A stretch of DNA of 64,000 bases from Hygrocybe punicea (taxonomy: Eukaryota > Basidiomycota > Agaricomycetes > Agaricales > Hygrophoraceae), in NCBI GenBank assembly GCA_963556145.1, contig OY744467.1, forward strand, positions 5,456,001 through 5,520,000, given 5' to 3'. Shown piece after piece: positions 29,770 to 40,700 of this stretch. The translations under genes and the position numbers were made by a program. The notes below the pieces were generated by a model, which made no database searches, was not told the DNA's origin, and saw only the letters and a list, made by a program, of their open reading frames with translations. The stretch's first letter is position 1; the number at the start of each line of letters is the position of its first letter.

Positions 29770-31910
29770 AGAATTTTAATGGCCCTCCTTTCCCTGTCAT
29801 CCTCCATCCCTCCCATCCCCCAGTGTCATCCCCCTCCTGTCCCCAGTGTCACCCTCTCCAGGAGTATCATTCTCCCATCCCACAGCATCTCCCAGTCATC
29901 CTCCCAGTCAAATTCCCCCCTCTCATCCCCTCAGCTCCCCCATAACCCCAATGGCCCCTACTACCCCATCTTCTATTCCCAGAACTCAGCTCACTTTCTT
30001 AGTTGTAAATTGTAATACCAAATTTGCTCCTAAGATTCAATTGAATTATCAATAATTCCCCCATCCCCATCCCCCATCCCCTCTCTCCCATGCCCTCTCT
30101 CCTCTCTCTCTTCCTCTCCCCCCTCCCCCTCCCCATCCTCCCATCCCCCTCCCCTCCCCCTCCTTGTCCCACTCTCCATTTCCCTCCTACACTCCCTACC
30201 CCTCCCCATTCCCCATCCATAGTATCCCCCTCCCTCTCCCCCCCATCACCATTTTCCACACTCCCCTCCACCTCCCCATCCCCCTCCCCCTCCCATCCCT
30301 CTCAATCCTCCTCTCCCTCCTCCCCCTCCTTCTTTCCCCTCTCCATCTCCAACCTCTATTTTTCTCCACACTCCTATGCCCATCCCCATCCTCTAAGTTA
30401 GAGCCTAAGTCACTACTCCACTGCCAGTGGATAGAGCATATAACATTATTCTTAACTGTAACACTACACTCTCATCCCCACATCCCTCTCCCCTCCCCTC
30501 CCCATCCACATCCCTCTCCCTCTCCCCTCTGCATCTGCATCCCTCTCCCTCTCCCCTCCTCATCCGCATTCCTCTCCCTCTTCCCTTCCTCATCCTCATC
30601 CTCATCCTCATCCCCCTCCCTCCCCTCCTCCTCCTCCTCCTCCTCCCCCTCCCTCTCCTCCTCCTCCTCCTCCTCCTCCTCCTCCACATCCCCCTCCATC
30701 CCATCTCCCCCATCCCCCTCCCTCTCCTCCTCCTCCTCCCCATCCCCGTCCCCCCCTCCATCCCACCTTCTCCCTCCCCCTTTCCCCTCCTCACCCCCCT
30801 CCCCCCTACCCCTACCCCTCCCCTTCCTCCTCCCTCTCCTCCTCCTCCTTCTCATCCTCCTCCCCCCTACCCCTCCCCCTCCCACTTCCCCCTCCCCCTC
30901 CTCCTCCTCCTTCTCATCCCCCTTCCTCTCCCCTCCCACTCCTCCTCCTCCTCCTCCCCCTCCCACTCCTCCTCCTCCTCCCCCTCCCACTCCTCCTCCT
31001 CCTCCCCCTCCCACTCCTCCTCCTCCTCCCCCTCCCCCTCCTCCTCCTCCTCCTCCTCCTCCTCCTCCCTCTCCTCCTCCTCCTCCTCCCTCTCCTCCTC
31101 CTCCTCCTCCTCCCTCTCCTCCTCCTCCTCCTCCCTCTCCCCCTCCTCCTCCTCCTCATCCCCCTCCCCCTCCTCCTCATCCCCCTCCCCCTCCTCCTCA
31201 TCCCCCTCCCCCTCCTCCTCATCCCCCTCCCCCTCCTCCTCCTCCTCATCCTCATCCCCCTCCCCCTCCTCCTCCTCCTCATCCCCCTCCCCCTCCTCCT
31301 CCTCCTCATCCCCCTCCCCCTCCTCCTCCTCCTCATCCCCTCCCCCTCCTCCTCCTCCTCATCCCCCTCCCCCTCCTCCTCCTCCTCATCCCCCTCCCCC
31401 TCCTCCTCCTCCTCATCCCCCTCCCCCTCCTCCTCCTCCTCATCCCCCTCCCCCTCCTCCTCCTCCTCATCCCCCTCCCCCTCCTCCTCCTCCTCATCCC
31501 CCTCCCCCTCCTCCTCCTCCTCATCCCCCTCCCCCTCCTCCTCCTCCTCATCCCCCTCCCCCTCCTCCTCCTCCTCATCCCCCTCCCCCTCCTCCTCCTC
31601 CTCATCCCCCTCCCCCTCCTCCTCCTCCTCATCCCCCTCCCCCTCCTCCTCCTCCTCATCCCCCTCCCCCTCCTCCTCCTCCTCATCCCCCTCCCCCTCC
31701 CTCTCCCCCTCCTCATCCTCACCTTCCTCCCCCTCCCCCTTCTCCCTCCCTCTCCCCCTCCTCATCCCCTCCCCCTCCTCCTCCCCATCGACATCCCCCC
31801 CTCCATCCCACCTTCCCCCTTCCCCCTCCCTCCCTCTTCCCCCTCCCTCTCCCCCTCCTCATCCTCATCCTCACCCCCTCTCAGGCTCCCTCCTCCTCAT
31901 CCCCCTAACC
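29770..31910. repeat. Polypyrimidine tract (C+T on the plus strand), over 2 kb with short breaks
   Basis: Almost only C and T, with A mostly in cat triplets and G nearly absent between about 30570 and 31880. Breaks occur at about 29940-30060 and 30395-30475. Every plus-strand frame stays open as Pro-, Ser- or Leu-rich peptide and the minus strand as Glu/Arg/Gly-rich peptide, so these frames are not evidence of genes. Confidence 0.9.
31140..31690. repeat. 27-base tandem array inside the polypyrimidine tract
   Basis: The unit is ctcctcctcctcctcatccc followed by cctcccc, recurring every 27 bases (cat at 31387, 31414, 31441 and onward). At least 13 copies are in perfect register, preceded by shorter and irregular ones. 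Because 27 is a multiple of three, a nine-residue repeat appears in each frame. Confidence 0.85.
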
Positions 31911-32076
31911 CCAAGTTGTCACTACTTACTTATCCTATCTTAGTTGTCTTATCATATCTTAGTTGTCTTAATGGTCTTACTCAAGTGAACTAAGACAATT
32001 AAGATGAGTAAGTAGAATCCCTGTTTTACTGATGCTGAGTACTAATCATATGAAGGGAACGACAAAGACGGCTTAC

Positions 32077-32820
32077 AATCATGAGCACCCATTGTGCTAT
32101 TTCGGCTTGTGTCATGTGGCGATGTTCCCCCTTGCGTTTCACAAAACAGTATTTCTTCTGGTGCGTGTCGCAAGCGTATTTCAGTTCTAAGGCAGTGACA
32201 TACTTGCCCGTGCCCATGCTCTCTTGGACTTGCACATCTTGAGGTTGTTCATCTGGTTCCTTCTGCTAGAGACTTGAATTTGATCACATATATCCCATTG
32301 AAATGACTCACCGACTTCACTCTACTAGATGAGCCTTCACCTTTCATTTTCACCTCCAAAGCCTTATTGATAATGATAACGGCAAATGGCTTTTTAGATC
32401 GGGTCTTGATGTCTCCCTTTATGTACTGACTTGCGATATCGATGAGATGAAGAAGGTGAGCAGAAGATGTAAGTAGGCGCAGCATCTCTGATTTCACGTC
32501 GGTTGAGAACCTATATGACATGTCAAGCTTCGCCTCAGCAATTCCCATCTTATTGGCAACCGCAATTCGGAAACCCATCCACGAGATGTCAGCAGAGATG
32601 TCAATACGGTCTACTGCTCCATCAATGGGTACATCAAATGGTATTTGTACAGGGGGCTCAGAATTGTCGGATGTGTAGCTGATATCTGTTGGTTGTGAGC
32701 ATGAGTGACTTTATCAAGATTATTTGTGGAGTACTCACTGAAATCATCTGGTGCATGACCTGTTAGATCCTCTTCTTCAGGTTCTTCTGTGTATAAATCT
32801 TCCACGGAGAACTCTGCCAT
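32077..32820 (-). pseudogene. Unknown fungal protein gene, cut off near the TIR element
   Basis: Minus-strand exons 32820-32739, 32685-32312 and 32262-32077 join in frame into 214 residues. The product starts MAEFSVEDLYTEEPEEED, continues with DRIDISADISWMGFRIAV and AHLLHLIDIA, and ends MTQAEIAQWVLMI at a good donor (gtaag). Some 40 bases further on lies the terminal repeat of the 28089-32035 element. No continuation exon was found on its far side. The family is one I associate with repeat-rich regions of agaric genomes, without known function. Composition is normal coding. Truncation by the insertion is inferred. Confidence 0.5.
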
Positions 32821-33157
32821 AATCTGACTTGTTGAATGTGTTGCCCATGTGAGTGTTTGTGCTTTCAACTTGTTGTTTGCTGATTCCAAGGAGTACTATC
32901 ATCACCCCACACATTGGACAGGCCCAGCTTTCGGCCACTTCGAATTTCTCGCTTGATTTTAACTCAATCCACAGTAAACTTGCTACAAGACATATAATAC
33001 ATCATATTCATCAGGAAAACGTGGAGACACTGGTATGGCCAGGCGGAGTTGACAATTGCTAATCAGCCTGGATGGCTATTATCTAGTCTTACAATGGCCC
33101 GGAATTGTATTAGGATTAGGTCATACCATGTCATCCTGTTATATGGATATCTATTAT

Positions 33158-33290
33158 TATCATTTCAGTGCCATATTGGCATCATTTTAGCATTTACCAG
33201 CATAATGATACAACTTGGGGAAGCCCTTATCATTTCAGTGCCATATTGGCATCATTTTAGCATTTACTAGCATAACGGTACTGCCGGCAG
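33158..33290. repeat. Direct repeat, two copies about 73 bases apart
   Basis: About 52 bases beginning tatcatttcagtgccatatt occur at about 33158 and again at about 33231, with few differences. Each contains the palindrome gccatattggc. It lies in AT-rich DNA without genes (about 32890-33600). Confidence 0.7.
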
Positions 33291-34323
33291 AGAATTATGA
33301 TATCATTCTGATAAATAAATATCATTATGACTTTGGAAGTGGTAAATAAATATTTAATCATTATCATTTCAGCCTGAGGAGTAACAGTTATACAAAGTGG
33401 CTTACAGCTGAATTCAGATAGATAGGCCACAAAAAAAAAACTTGTATTCGGAGTCCACATTTCTTCAGTGCTGAGTACTAAAATTTTGACAATATTTCAG
33501 ACTCAGAGTGCCAAAAAATTCAGATTCTGAATGTGAAATTTTTTTATGGGCGGCCTCAGGCTATCGATCTGGATTCAGCTGTAACAGACTCAAAAAAAGT
33601 TCGGTTTCGATAGAGCCACGGCCCGGCGGGAAGGCTGACTCGGAGATCACGTCGTATTACCGTCACTGCAAGCGACCGTGACTCGAACTCCTACATGTTC
33701 CTCATGGCCGTTCCAGCTCAGGCTGGCGCACCTTCCTAGAGGGACCACTCCGACGCACTTCTTGGGCTTCATGCCAGGATATGGCGTTTGCAGTGCAAAC
33801 ACCATATCCTCCCGGAAGCTCTCTTGTCAGAAAGTGTCAGCGGACTCAGACAGGTCGCGACTGAACTACTAAATTCTTCATTGGCAACTGAACTTGTTCT
33901 CGCAGATATTACTTTTTCTTCTCCTCCAGATCCACCTCTGCCAACGTAACAGCTTTCAGGCTTCGCCGGCCCACACGGCTTCAGCCTTCTCATCCCATTG
34001 CCTTCGGAAGCAATGTCCGGTCCTTCCCCTGAGGCACTCGAATGATCTCCAGACACACCGGTGTATCGTTTTATCTGCAATGTTCCCACCAAGGATGGCA
34101 TCCCTCCGAGTCCCCACTCTCCACCGACACCCTACATCCAATCTGCATTGAATAAATACGGTCCAAGCCATTTATCTTCGGATCCTTCCGTAAATCCCAA
34201 TCCGATTCAAGTATCGCAGACTATTTGGTCGACGCGGTACAAATCCCATGCCGCCATCGCTGAACACTTCTTCGTTCGGTTCAGAGGTGATACTGGTTCG
34301 GCGGCTGATGATCAAAGTGCCGC

Positions 34324-35226
34324 TGTAGAGGGTCGATGTCCCTCTGAGTCCGTATCATCGATATATCACGAATCCGGACCAACCCGTTGCCGCCATTCGA
34401 CTTGCATTCGAACCCGACGTAACCCGACGTGACGTGACGTGACGTGACCCGACGTGACCGACGTAACCCGACACATGCCGCTTTGTGACGGCCGCTTTTG
34501 GGCTAAATCCGTCAGCCTCAAACGCCTCGGAGTTCCAATTCCAGGAGATGGATCTCTTCGGACTCAATCCCCGACTTCGGATTTACTTTATTTATGCATC
34601 CCATCGTCCTTTCAGAGATATGTAGGACTTTCTAGATCTTTTCCTTGCATATTCGTTTTCCCCTCCATTTCCTGTCTTCGTTGCTTTGCAACCCCCCTTT
34701 CCACATCCCCATTCCAACCTTTCTTTGTAGCTTACCATCGGCCGAAGTAGACACGTCCGAAAGTAGATTACTGTTTCCTGTACTATAAAAACGGTCCCCG
34801 ACGACCGTACAAAATAAGATACCATTAGTCCCCATTTCCCTTTAGTCAGAATCACCTTTTAATCCCTTCAAATGCTCGTCCACGTAGATCCTTAGCTTTT
34901 TATAGTTCACTTCGTCGTCTTTATCGTTGTTTCCGTATATTCATTCATCGTTTCCGACCCGACCCGACCCGAACCGACCCGCCGTACCTGACATCGTCGG
35001 CATCGTCGGGTTCTTTATTATTTGCCCGTTTTCACTCCGTTCATCGCCGGCTTCGTCGTTATTAGTCCAGTTTTACGTGGCGGCTTTACTTTTACTAACA
35101 TTCCCTTCTTTTTACTTCTATTCCCGACACTGATTTATCCAGTCACTTCTACGCTGACACCCTCTGGTTAGGATCTTTATATATTTCTTTATATAGTTCC
35201 GAAGCCACCAAGAACCCGCATCTACA
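34324..35226 (+). repeat. Solo LTR, copy 1 (903 bases)
   Basis: It starts TGTAGAG and ends TCTACA, an inverted terminal hexamer, and is flanked by the 4-base duplication ccgc at 34320-34323 and 35227-35230. It is homologous along its length to 61394-62253 in the same orientation. It carries a TATA box (tactataaaaac, 34781) and a U3 array of gacgt motifs. No internal region follows, so it arose by recombination between two LTRs. Confidence 0.88.
34416..34478 (+). promoter_or_regulatory. CRE-like gacgtgac array in solo LTR U3
   Basis: About seven gacgt units, mostly as gacgtgac, sit about 300 bases before the TATA box. TGACGT is the core of CREB/ATF-type bZIP sites, so this may be the element's enhancer. 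The second LTR copy keeps only two intact units, with others changed to gacat. Confidence 0.55.
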
Positions 35227-35949
35227 CCGCACACATTCATTCACCCGCTGGCGGACAAGGTATGAACCTAGGCATCCGCGACGCTATCGGCCTCGCTGCT
35301 GTCTTGGCACAGCATCTCAAATTAGCCGAGTCGCACGACGACGATGACAAGGTCCTCTGGGATTATGATGATGCCGCAGCCAGACACGAGCACGCTATGA
35401 GCGTTATACGCTTGACAAAGCGCTTCCAGATGGTCCCGGCCAGATTTCAGTCGTGTATTCTCAGGGAAATCATGATTTTGGCCCTATGGTGTCTGGGGCG
35501 CACGCGGCTTTTAGGAGGGCGATGGCATGGAGACTGAGTGGTCTGGGGATGAGGTAGGCTGGAGGCTTACGCTGTGTACGATATCCAACGTTGGTATGTC
35601 GGAAATAGCAACCACAGTGTCACATTATGTCACATTAATAAAGGTTTCACTTTTCTTGCCAATGGAGGCATACGTCGAGCATGGATGCCCCAAACACACT
35701 GGACTCGTGCCATTGCGGACATCTGCTTCTACACCTGGTGTCCCACTCAGCAAGAACCACCGGTCAGGCAAATTTTTGCCATTAGATTGCGCTTCAGATC
35801 CTTCCATGTGCGAGTCCAGACGCCACTTTTCGATTGATATGGCTACAAAAGCTTTCATACATGGCCCTGTCCCGGCCTCGAATCCAGTCAAACTGGAAAT
35901 TTTGCAATTGAGCACTCCTTGACAACAGAACCAAGATGGAAACGACGCA

Positions 35950-36830
35950 CTGAGTGTCATGACTGAGACTCTCGCGAACCATCTGACACACAAAAGCGCT
36001 TTCGCCACCTGGAATGATCATCTCCACATCGGCTCCCGTACAAATCTGATCAAGGAGGGTACAAAGGAAATATCACAGAAATTGTGATCCGCACCGCGCT
36101 CGGCCCCAATTCTTTTGCTTCTGCCGATTTTGCCACATCCTCCGCACTGCTATAAAATGGAGGATTGCACATCGTAAAATCAAATCTAGTTAGAGAGAGT
36201 GTGTGGGTAAGAACAACGCAAAATTGATGAGTTGCCCGCACAAACGTGGAACTTGAATCCAAGGATAGTGGTAGAAAATGGGCCTGCCCGATGTTGCCGC
36301 CGTAATCGTGATTCGGTTTTGAAGATTATTGGACTCGATATTCGTTTGAGCATTTTGAATTGAAGCCTCGTCGATAACTGGACAGAAGCAGTCGTTAGGC
36401 ACGTGTAGATGCATGAAAGAACGGAATACCCATGGCAGCGAAAGTCCAGCCTGGCTCCATCTTGCAGGCCAAAAGCGGATATATGGCAGATGCTCCGGTT
36501 CCTCTCATCAGCGTACGTGAGACGGAGAACAAACAGTAAAAAAAGTCAGCTGGGCATACATGTCGATCCCTCTGATGTGCACTCCGTCCTGGCTACCAGT
36601 TATACGAATGATGTCTTGAATCCACAGCACATAGTGTCTCTTTTTGTCGACATACAGGTGGACAAATGCGAGGCGGATCGAGTGACCAAAGTCGCAGTGG
36701 AGGAGCGCTTCAGTTAGACGTCTGGCTCCAAATTCGTGCAGGTGAACATATATGGCGCAGATAGAAGGGGTTCTGGCAAAGCTTTGAGATGGATCGTTTT
36801 GAAAGTCAATGGTGCTGGATTCCGAGTCGT
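35950..36830 (-). CDS. METTL16-like RNA N6-adenosine methyltransferase, incomplete model
   Basis: METTL16 enzymes methylate an adenosine in U6 snRNA and some hairpins. On the minus strand the blocks appear in order: FGARRLTEALLHCDFG, then HYVLWIQDII and RGID joined by splicing to IGTGASAIYPLLAC (the SAM-binding GTGAS loop), IDEASIQNAQTNIESNNL, and the catalytic CNPPFYSS with DFTM before it. CTGADVEMIIPGGESAFVC follows after an intron. I could not find the expected C-terminal continuation below about 35960, so the gene may be truncated or my exon joins incomplete. It would act in the nucleus. Confidence 0.68.
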
Positions 36831-36912
36831 TGGATGGGGAAATAACACTGAGGTTTGAGGGGTGAGTATACGTCTTTCCCACCATCTGCTCCTTTCTCAG
36901 CACCGTGACCAA

Positions 36913-37750
36913 ATGCCTAAAGCTAACTTGAAATCTACGGTGAGTCTCATTTACCTTTGCGGTATATTTAGTTAACCGTTACTACCTAGTCCACACGATC
37001 GGCTCGACATGCAGTGTCTGCTTCCATCACTGGTCGTCGCACTGCCCAGTTCGAGGTTCGTGATCAGGGTATTGCAGTGCACTGGCAGTATACTCACGTC
37101 GGACATGCAGGAAGGCAACCTTGTCAGAGTGCGTTACGTTAACCAAGTGTACTGGGGGACATACGTGACATTGACACAAATAGTAAGTTATTCATATGAT
37201 GGCCAATTTTAATAGCTTATCGTGCTGCAAGGGCAATCACCGCGTTGATATCTATGTCAACGAACAGCGATTAAGAGTTGAGGTTGCGCCATCTGATGTG
37301 AAACATAGGTAGTTATTTGACATGACAAGGAAATGTATTCGAGGGGGAAGGGAATGTTCATTCAGGGTCGGATAGTTAAAAGTAGCGCTATTGAGAGCAA
37401 ATTAGTTGCGAAGGATGGTCGTAACGCTACCCTTATGGAATTTTACTTACCTATCCCAGTTGCAATTGGAATGCGATATTCATCAAAACCCCAGCCCCCT
37501 TTTTTCGCTCACTGGCAGAGTGGATGGTATCCGGATGGCGAAGCATACATATAACCAACAGGCGGCTCTGGGCCTAGCATTATGATGATTAGGTGGTTAT
37601 TCCGGCAATTCCAAGTCCATCAACAGCCAGAAGCTGGCCATGCATTGCATATTACAACAACTCAGCCTTCTGAGTCCAATAAATGCCCCACACAACTTAA
37701 AGTAATTTAGCAAATGTGCCAACTTGAGACTGAGATTTGTGAATAGATCG
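36913..37750. other. Unassigned region between METTL16-like and Plavaka genes
   Basis: Two small plus-strand frames (37009-37212 and 37333-37554) have no recognised mot­ifs. The left end of the Plavaka element should lie here, but I could not find its terminal repeat. Confidence 0.4.
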
Positions 37751-40700
37751 CTACTCATACATATCCAAATCTTGTGTGTCGCCATACATTTCCGCCATCG
37801 CAAGGAGTTCCCTGTCACTGTAGTCCTCATCTTCAGCTTCTTCATCCTCGTCCCAATCCGCATCCGAGCCCTCGCTATTCTCCTCCTCCTCCTCCTCCTC
37901 CTCCTCCTCCTTTTCGTCGTCCTCGTCATCTCCCTTGTCCTCATCGGAGGCGGTGTCACCATTGGGTATATCGAGATAATTGATATCTTCTGCATCAACG
38001 GCATTATCATCGCAATCGGCAAGAACAGGGGACGGAGGCGTGTCGTTGTGTTGAGCCAGAGTGGGCTCTGTCATGTGGGTATACATGTGTCCCACTGCAA
38101 GGCCCCAATGGAAGCGCATAAGCATATCTCTATCGACAAAGCTGCAAATTGCATCATACAGCAGATGAAAAATCACTCGAATTGACTACTCACCGAAGAA
38201 CGTAATACTGATGCCAATCATTTACATCTCGGGCACACTCTGAAATGCCATGCCCATCTGGATGCCGCATCCCAGCCACAAATTTCGGAACCAAATGACA
38301 GCTGCGTAGTACATGCGCTGGATCGATGAAACCGAATGAATCTTCTTCGCTCATGGGCGGAAATTCTAACCGATTGAGCCGAGCGTTGGCCCAACCTATA
38401 TTGACCGGCTCCGAGTCATCATCCAAATTCTGATAATAGCGCACCCACAGGAATTCCATCCATCGAGCACGATAATCCAACATGCCTGGTCCACTGTAGA
38501 CAACGTTGACATGAAATATGCCAAGAACACGCGCATAGATATACTCGTGATTTGGTGTAGTTGCATCTTGGGAAGCAAGGAGCATAATGTTGTGGTGATC
38601 TGTTCGCGGGTTAATCGTATCCTGACCACGCCGTACATCATATGTGGTAAAGTTTATCCTCATAATATGGTGTTGGTACATCCGATCGCCTTTGAAGTGT
38701 ATACCGTTAACTTCTGCCACGTCGTCAAGTGCCGGAATCGGCTGGGAGTGGTTCGACGACGTTAGGTCATTTCTAGCTTGCCTTTCGGTATCCAGAACAT
38801 TTTTTATGCGAGGTAGTAGGTGTTTCTTGAGCTTCGACCAAAAGTTCTGTTGTGAAGTGATTCGCTTAGTGTTTTGTAAAATAATGTGAAAATTTACCTT
38901 CACTGCCGGATCTTCGGTATGACTTCGCAAGAATGAACCAATGTGTATTGGGTGATTCTCAGCGACTCCAATATGGTGGTGAGCATCAGGGCTGTTCAAC
39001 ACCGGTTCCGCACCAAGAGATGCATTATGTGAGAGCTTTTGGCGTATGGCTCTGATGCGGGCTTGCCGGCGTTCGATTTGAGCTAATTGTCTGGTAAATT
39101 TCTTTTTACTCGTCCTGCAGAATCGAGCTTTGGGATTTCGATGTTCGAGTTCGCCCTGTGACAATGTAACGGGTCAATATGCGCGATCTAGAAAATGTAG
39201 CAACACACAATTTCGGTAGTGTACGAATCAGTAGTACCGTATCTCTTGATTGTTGCCACATAATCTCCGAACGAGTGAGCCTTGTAAGTGTTTAGATTGA
39301 ATATTTTTGGCCGGCGTTGATTTTTCTCTCGAATGTTCAACGACAAACCGACTTTTGATTGTCGCCTGCTCTCACGCCGCTTTCTTGCAGCCATTTCACG
39401 TTTTAATTCACTGGTTGAATAAGCGGAGCAGGTTACGGACTGAAAATGGCGAAGCTGTTCACCAAGGGCAGTTGTTTCGTTATCAAGGACGGCAAGTGTG
39501 GTGTCAGTGTGCATTCGTAATTTGGCAAGACCATGCCAGTGAGCGAAGGTAAAGAGAAGTTGGAGGACATTCCCATTGTGGGGTTCCGGTAATAAACCGT
39601 CAAAAACGGGGATAGCACACTATGAAATACCAATAGAAGTCAGCACGCTATCACCAAGGATGTGAAGTGACTAACTTGTAGAAAGTCCTCGTAATTCCGT
39701 GCAGCCATTTGCTTCAGTTCCGAGGTGTTGGATGTGAATCGTCTGATCGTATCTCTGCCAAAAGTTGGAATTAATCGAAAGCTGCAGAGATGTGTAAGAC
39801 ATACAAACAAGAAAGATAATAAAAAGTCACCGTCGATCTAGTTCATGGATTAAGTGTTCACCAGCGGCCTCTAGTATTCGAAGAAGATGGATAAACAACA
39901 TCTTCCACACCCCAAGCTCAATCTCATGCAAGAGGTTGATCAGAAACAACAAGAAAAAGTTGAAACCGAATTGAGAGAGTTGCTCTGAAAAAGCATTCTA
40001 CAACAGACATTTGAGCAGCTATCAAGCGATGATACATGTATGTTAACCTACACAAGTGGGAACAAGAGATTGAGTTTTGAGGAGCCGCTCCACAGGGGCA
40101 CTGTCAACGGCAAAGTTTCGCTCGTAGATGGCTTTTTGAGCTTGAAGTACCTTGTATTGGCGATGTCGGTCATCGACACGAGCTAACTTAACTCGCCTGG
40201 CTCAATCTCCTTTTGTGCCTGCGAGATGTGTGCTTTTCAGTGGAGTTGTACAATGAGGACATGGGAAGTTGCCCCTGTTTCGGATGCTAGCGAAGAGGAT
40301 TCTTGAAACAGAGTTAGACAGATACAAGAAACCAAACTTCAAGCCTTACTTCTCTGGATAGTCTGCTGAATAAGTGAAAATGCGAGGATAGAACCTGCGC
40401 AAAACCCCATTGCAACACTCGATCACAATTCCGTGTTCATAAGTGTCCCGAAAATCTTCATCGAGGAGGATTCTCCACTGAGCGTGAAGTAACTCACGGT
40501 GACAGTGAGTCATGAACGCGCGTTTCATCTTCTTGTCGCCAGTATGCTGTTTTGCGAAGTCCTTAAATGAATCTGGCAACTACACGATCATCCATACCGC
40601 AGTGACGTGGAACAGCGTAGCGTGGAACGCTCACCTTCTCGAAATAGGCAACGTGTTCGCAAAGATTGCATGATGGCTTACATCTTCGATATTTTGACTC

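Larger units (their letters stand above)
28089..32035. mobile_element. Non-autonomous TIR element packed with simple repeats
   Basis: The left end gcatcagtaaaacaaggg (28089-28106) is matched by ccctgttttactgatgc at 32019-32035, with one base missing. Inside both ends are clusters of taagac/gtctta motifs (28120-28320 and 31935-32010) that look like subterminal binding repeats. The left cluster can also fold on itself. The body holds a 151-base minisatellite and a long polypyrimidine tract. There is no transposase. No target duplication is convincing, so the boundary could be a few bases off. Confidence 0.6.
33850..35557 (+). pseudogene. FAD-dependent monooxygenase, split by a solo LTR
   Basis: Left of the LTR are family blocks in order: GFAGPHGFSLLIPLPSE, VYRFICNVPTKDG, KYGPSHLSSDP, and TIWSTRYKSHAAIAEHFFV up to about 34323. 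Right of the LTR the frame resumes with AAHIHSPAGGQGMNLGIRDA, the conserved FAD-ribityl-binding block of PHBH-type monooxygenases, then VIRLTKRF, and ends with AMAWRLSGLGMR at 35557. Deleting the LTR and one TSD copy restores the reading frame exactly. The copy also has an in-frame TGA near 34027 and uncertain joins near 33950 and 35450, so it was decaying or has since decayed. Confidence 0.75.

Noticed and set aside
30164..31993. 609-codon Pro/Ser/Leu frame and other long frames on both strands
   Set aside because: The polypyrimidine tract lacks stop codons in any frame, so length is not evidence of coding.
28105..32010. taagac clusters considered as a CRISPR-like array
   Set aside because: Spacing is irregular, the motif is only six bases, and the organism is a fungus; subterminal transposon repeats explain them.
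37751..37915. Glu-rich tail of the Plavaka gene taken as a simple repeat only
   Set aside because: An acidic C terminus is usual in this family and it follows the conserved FVDRDML block in frame.
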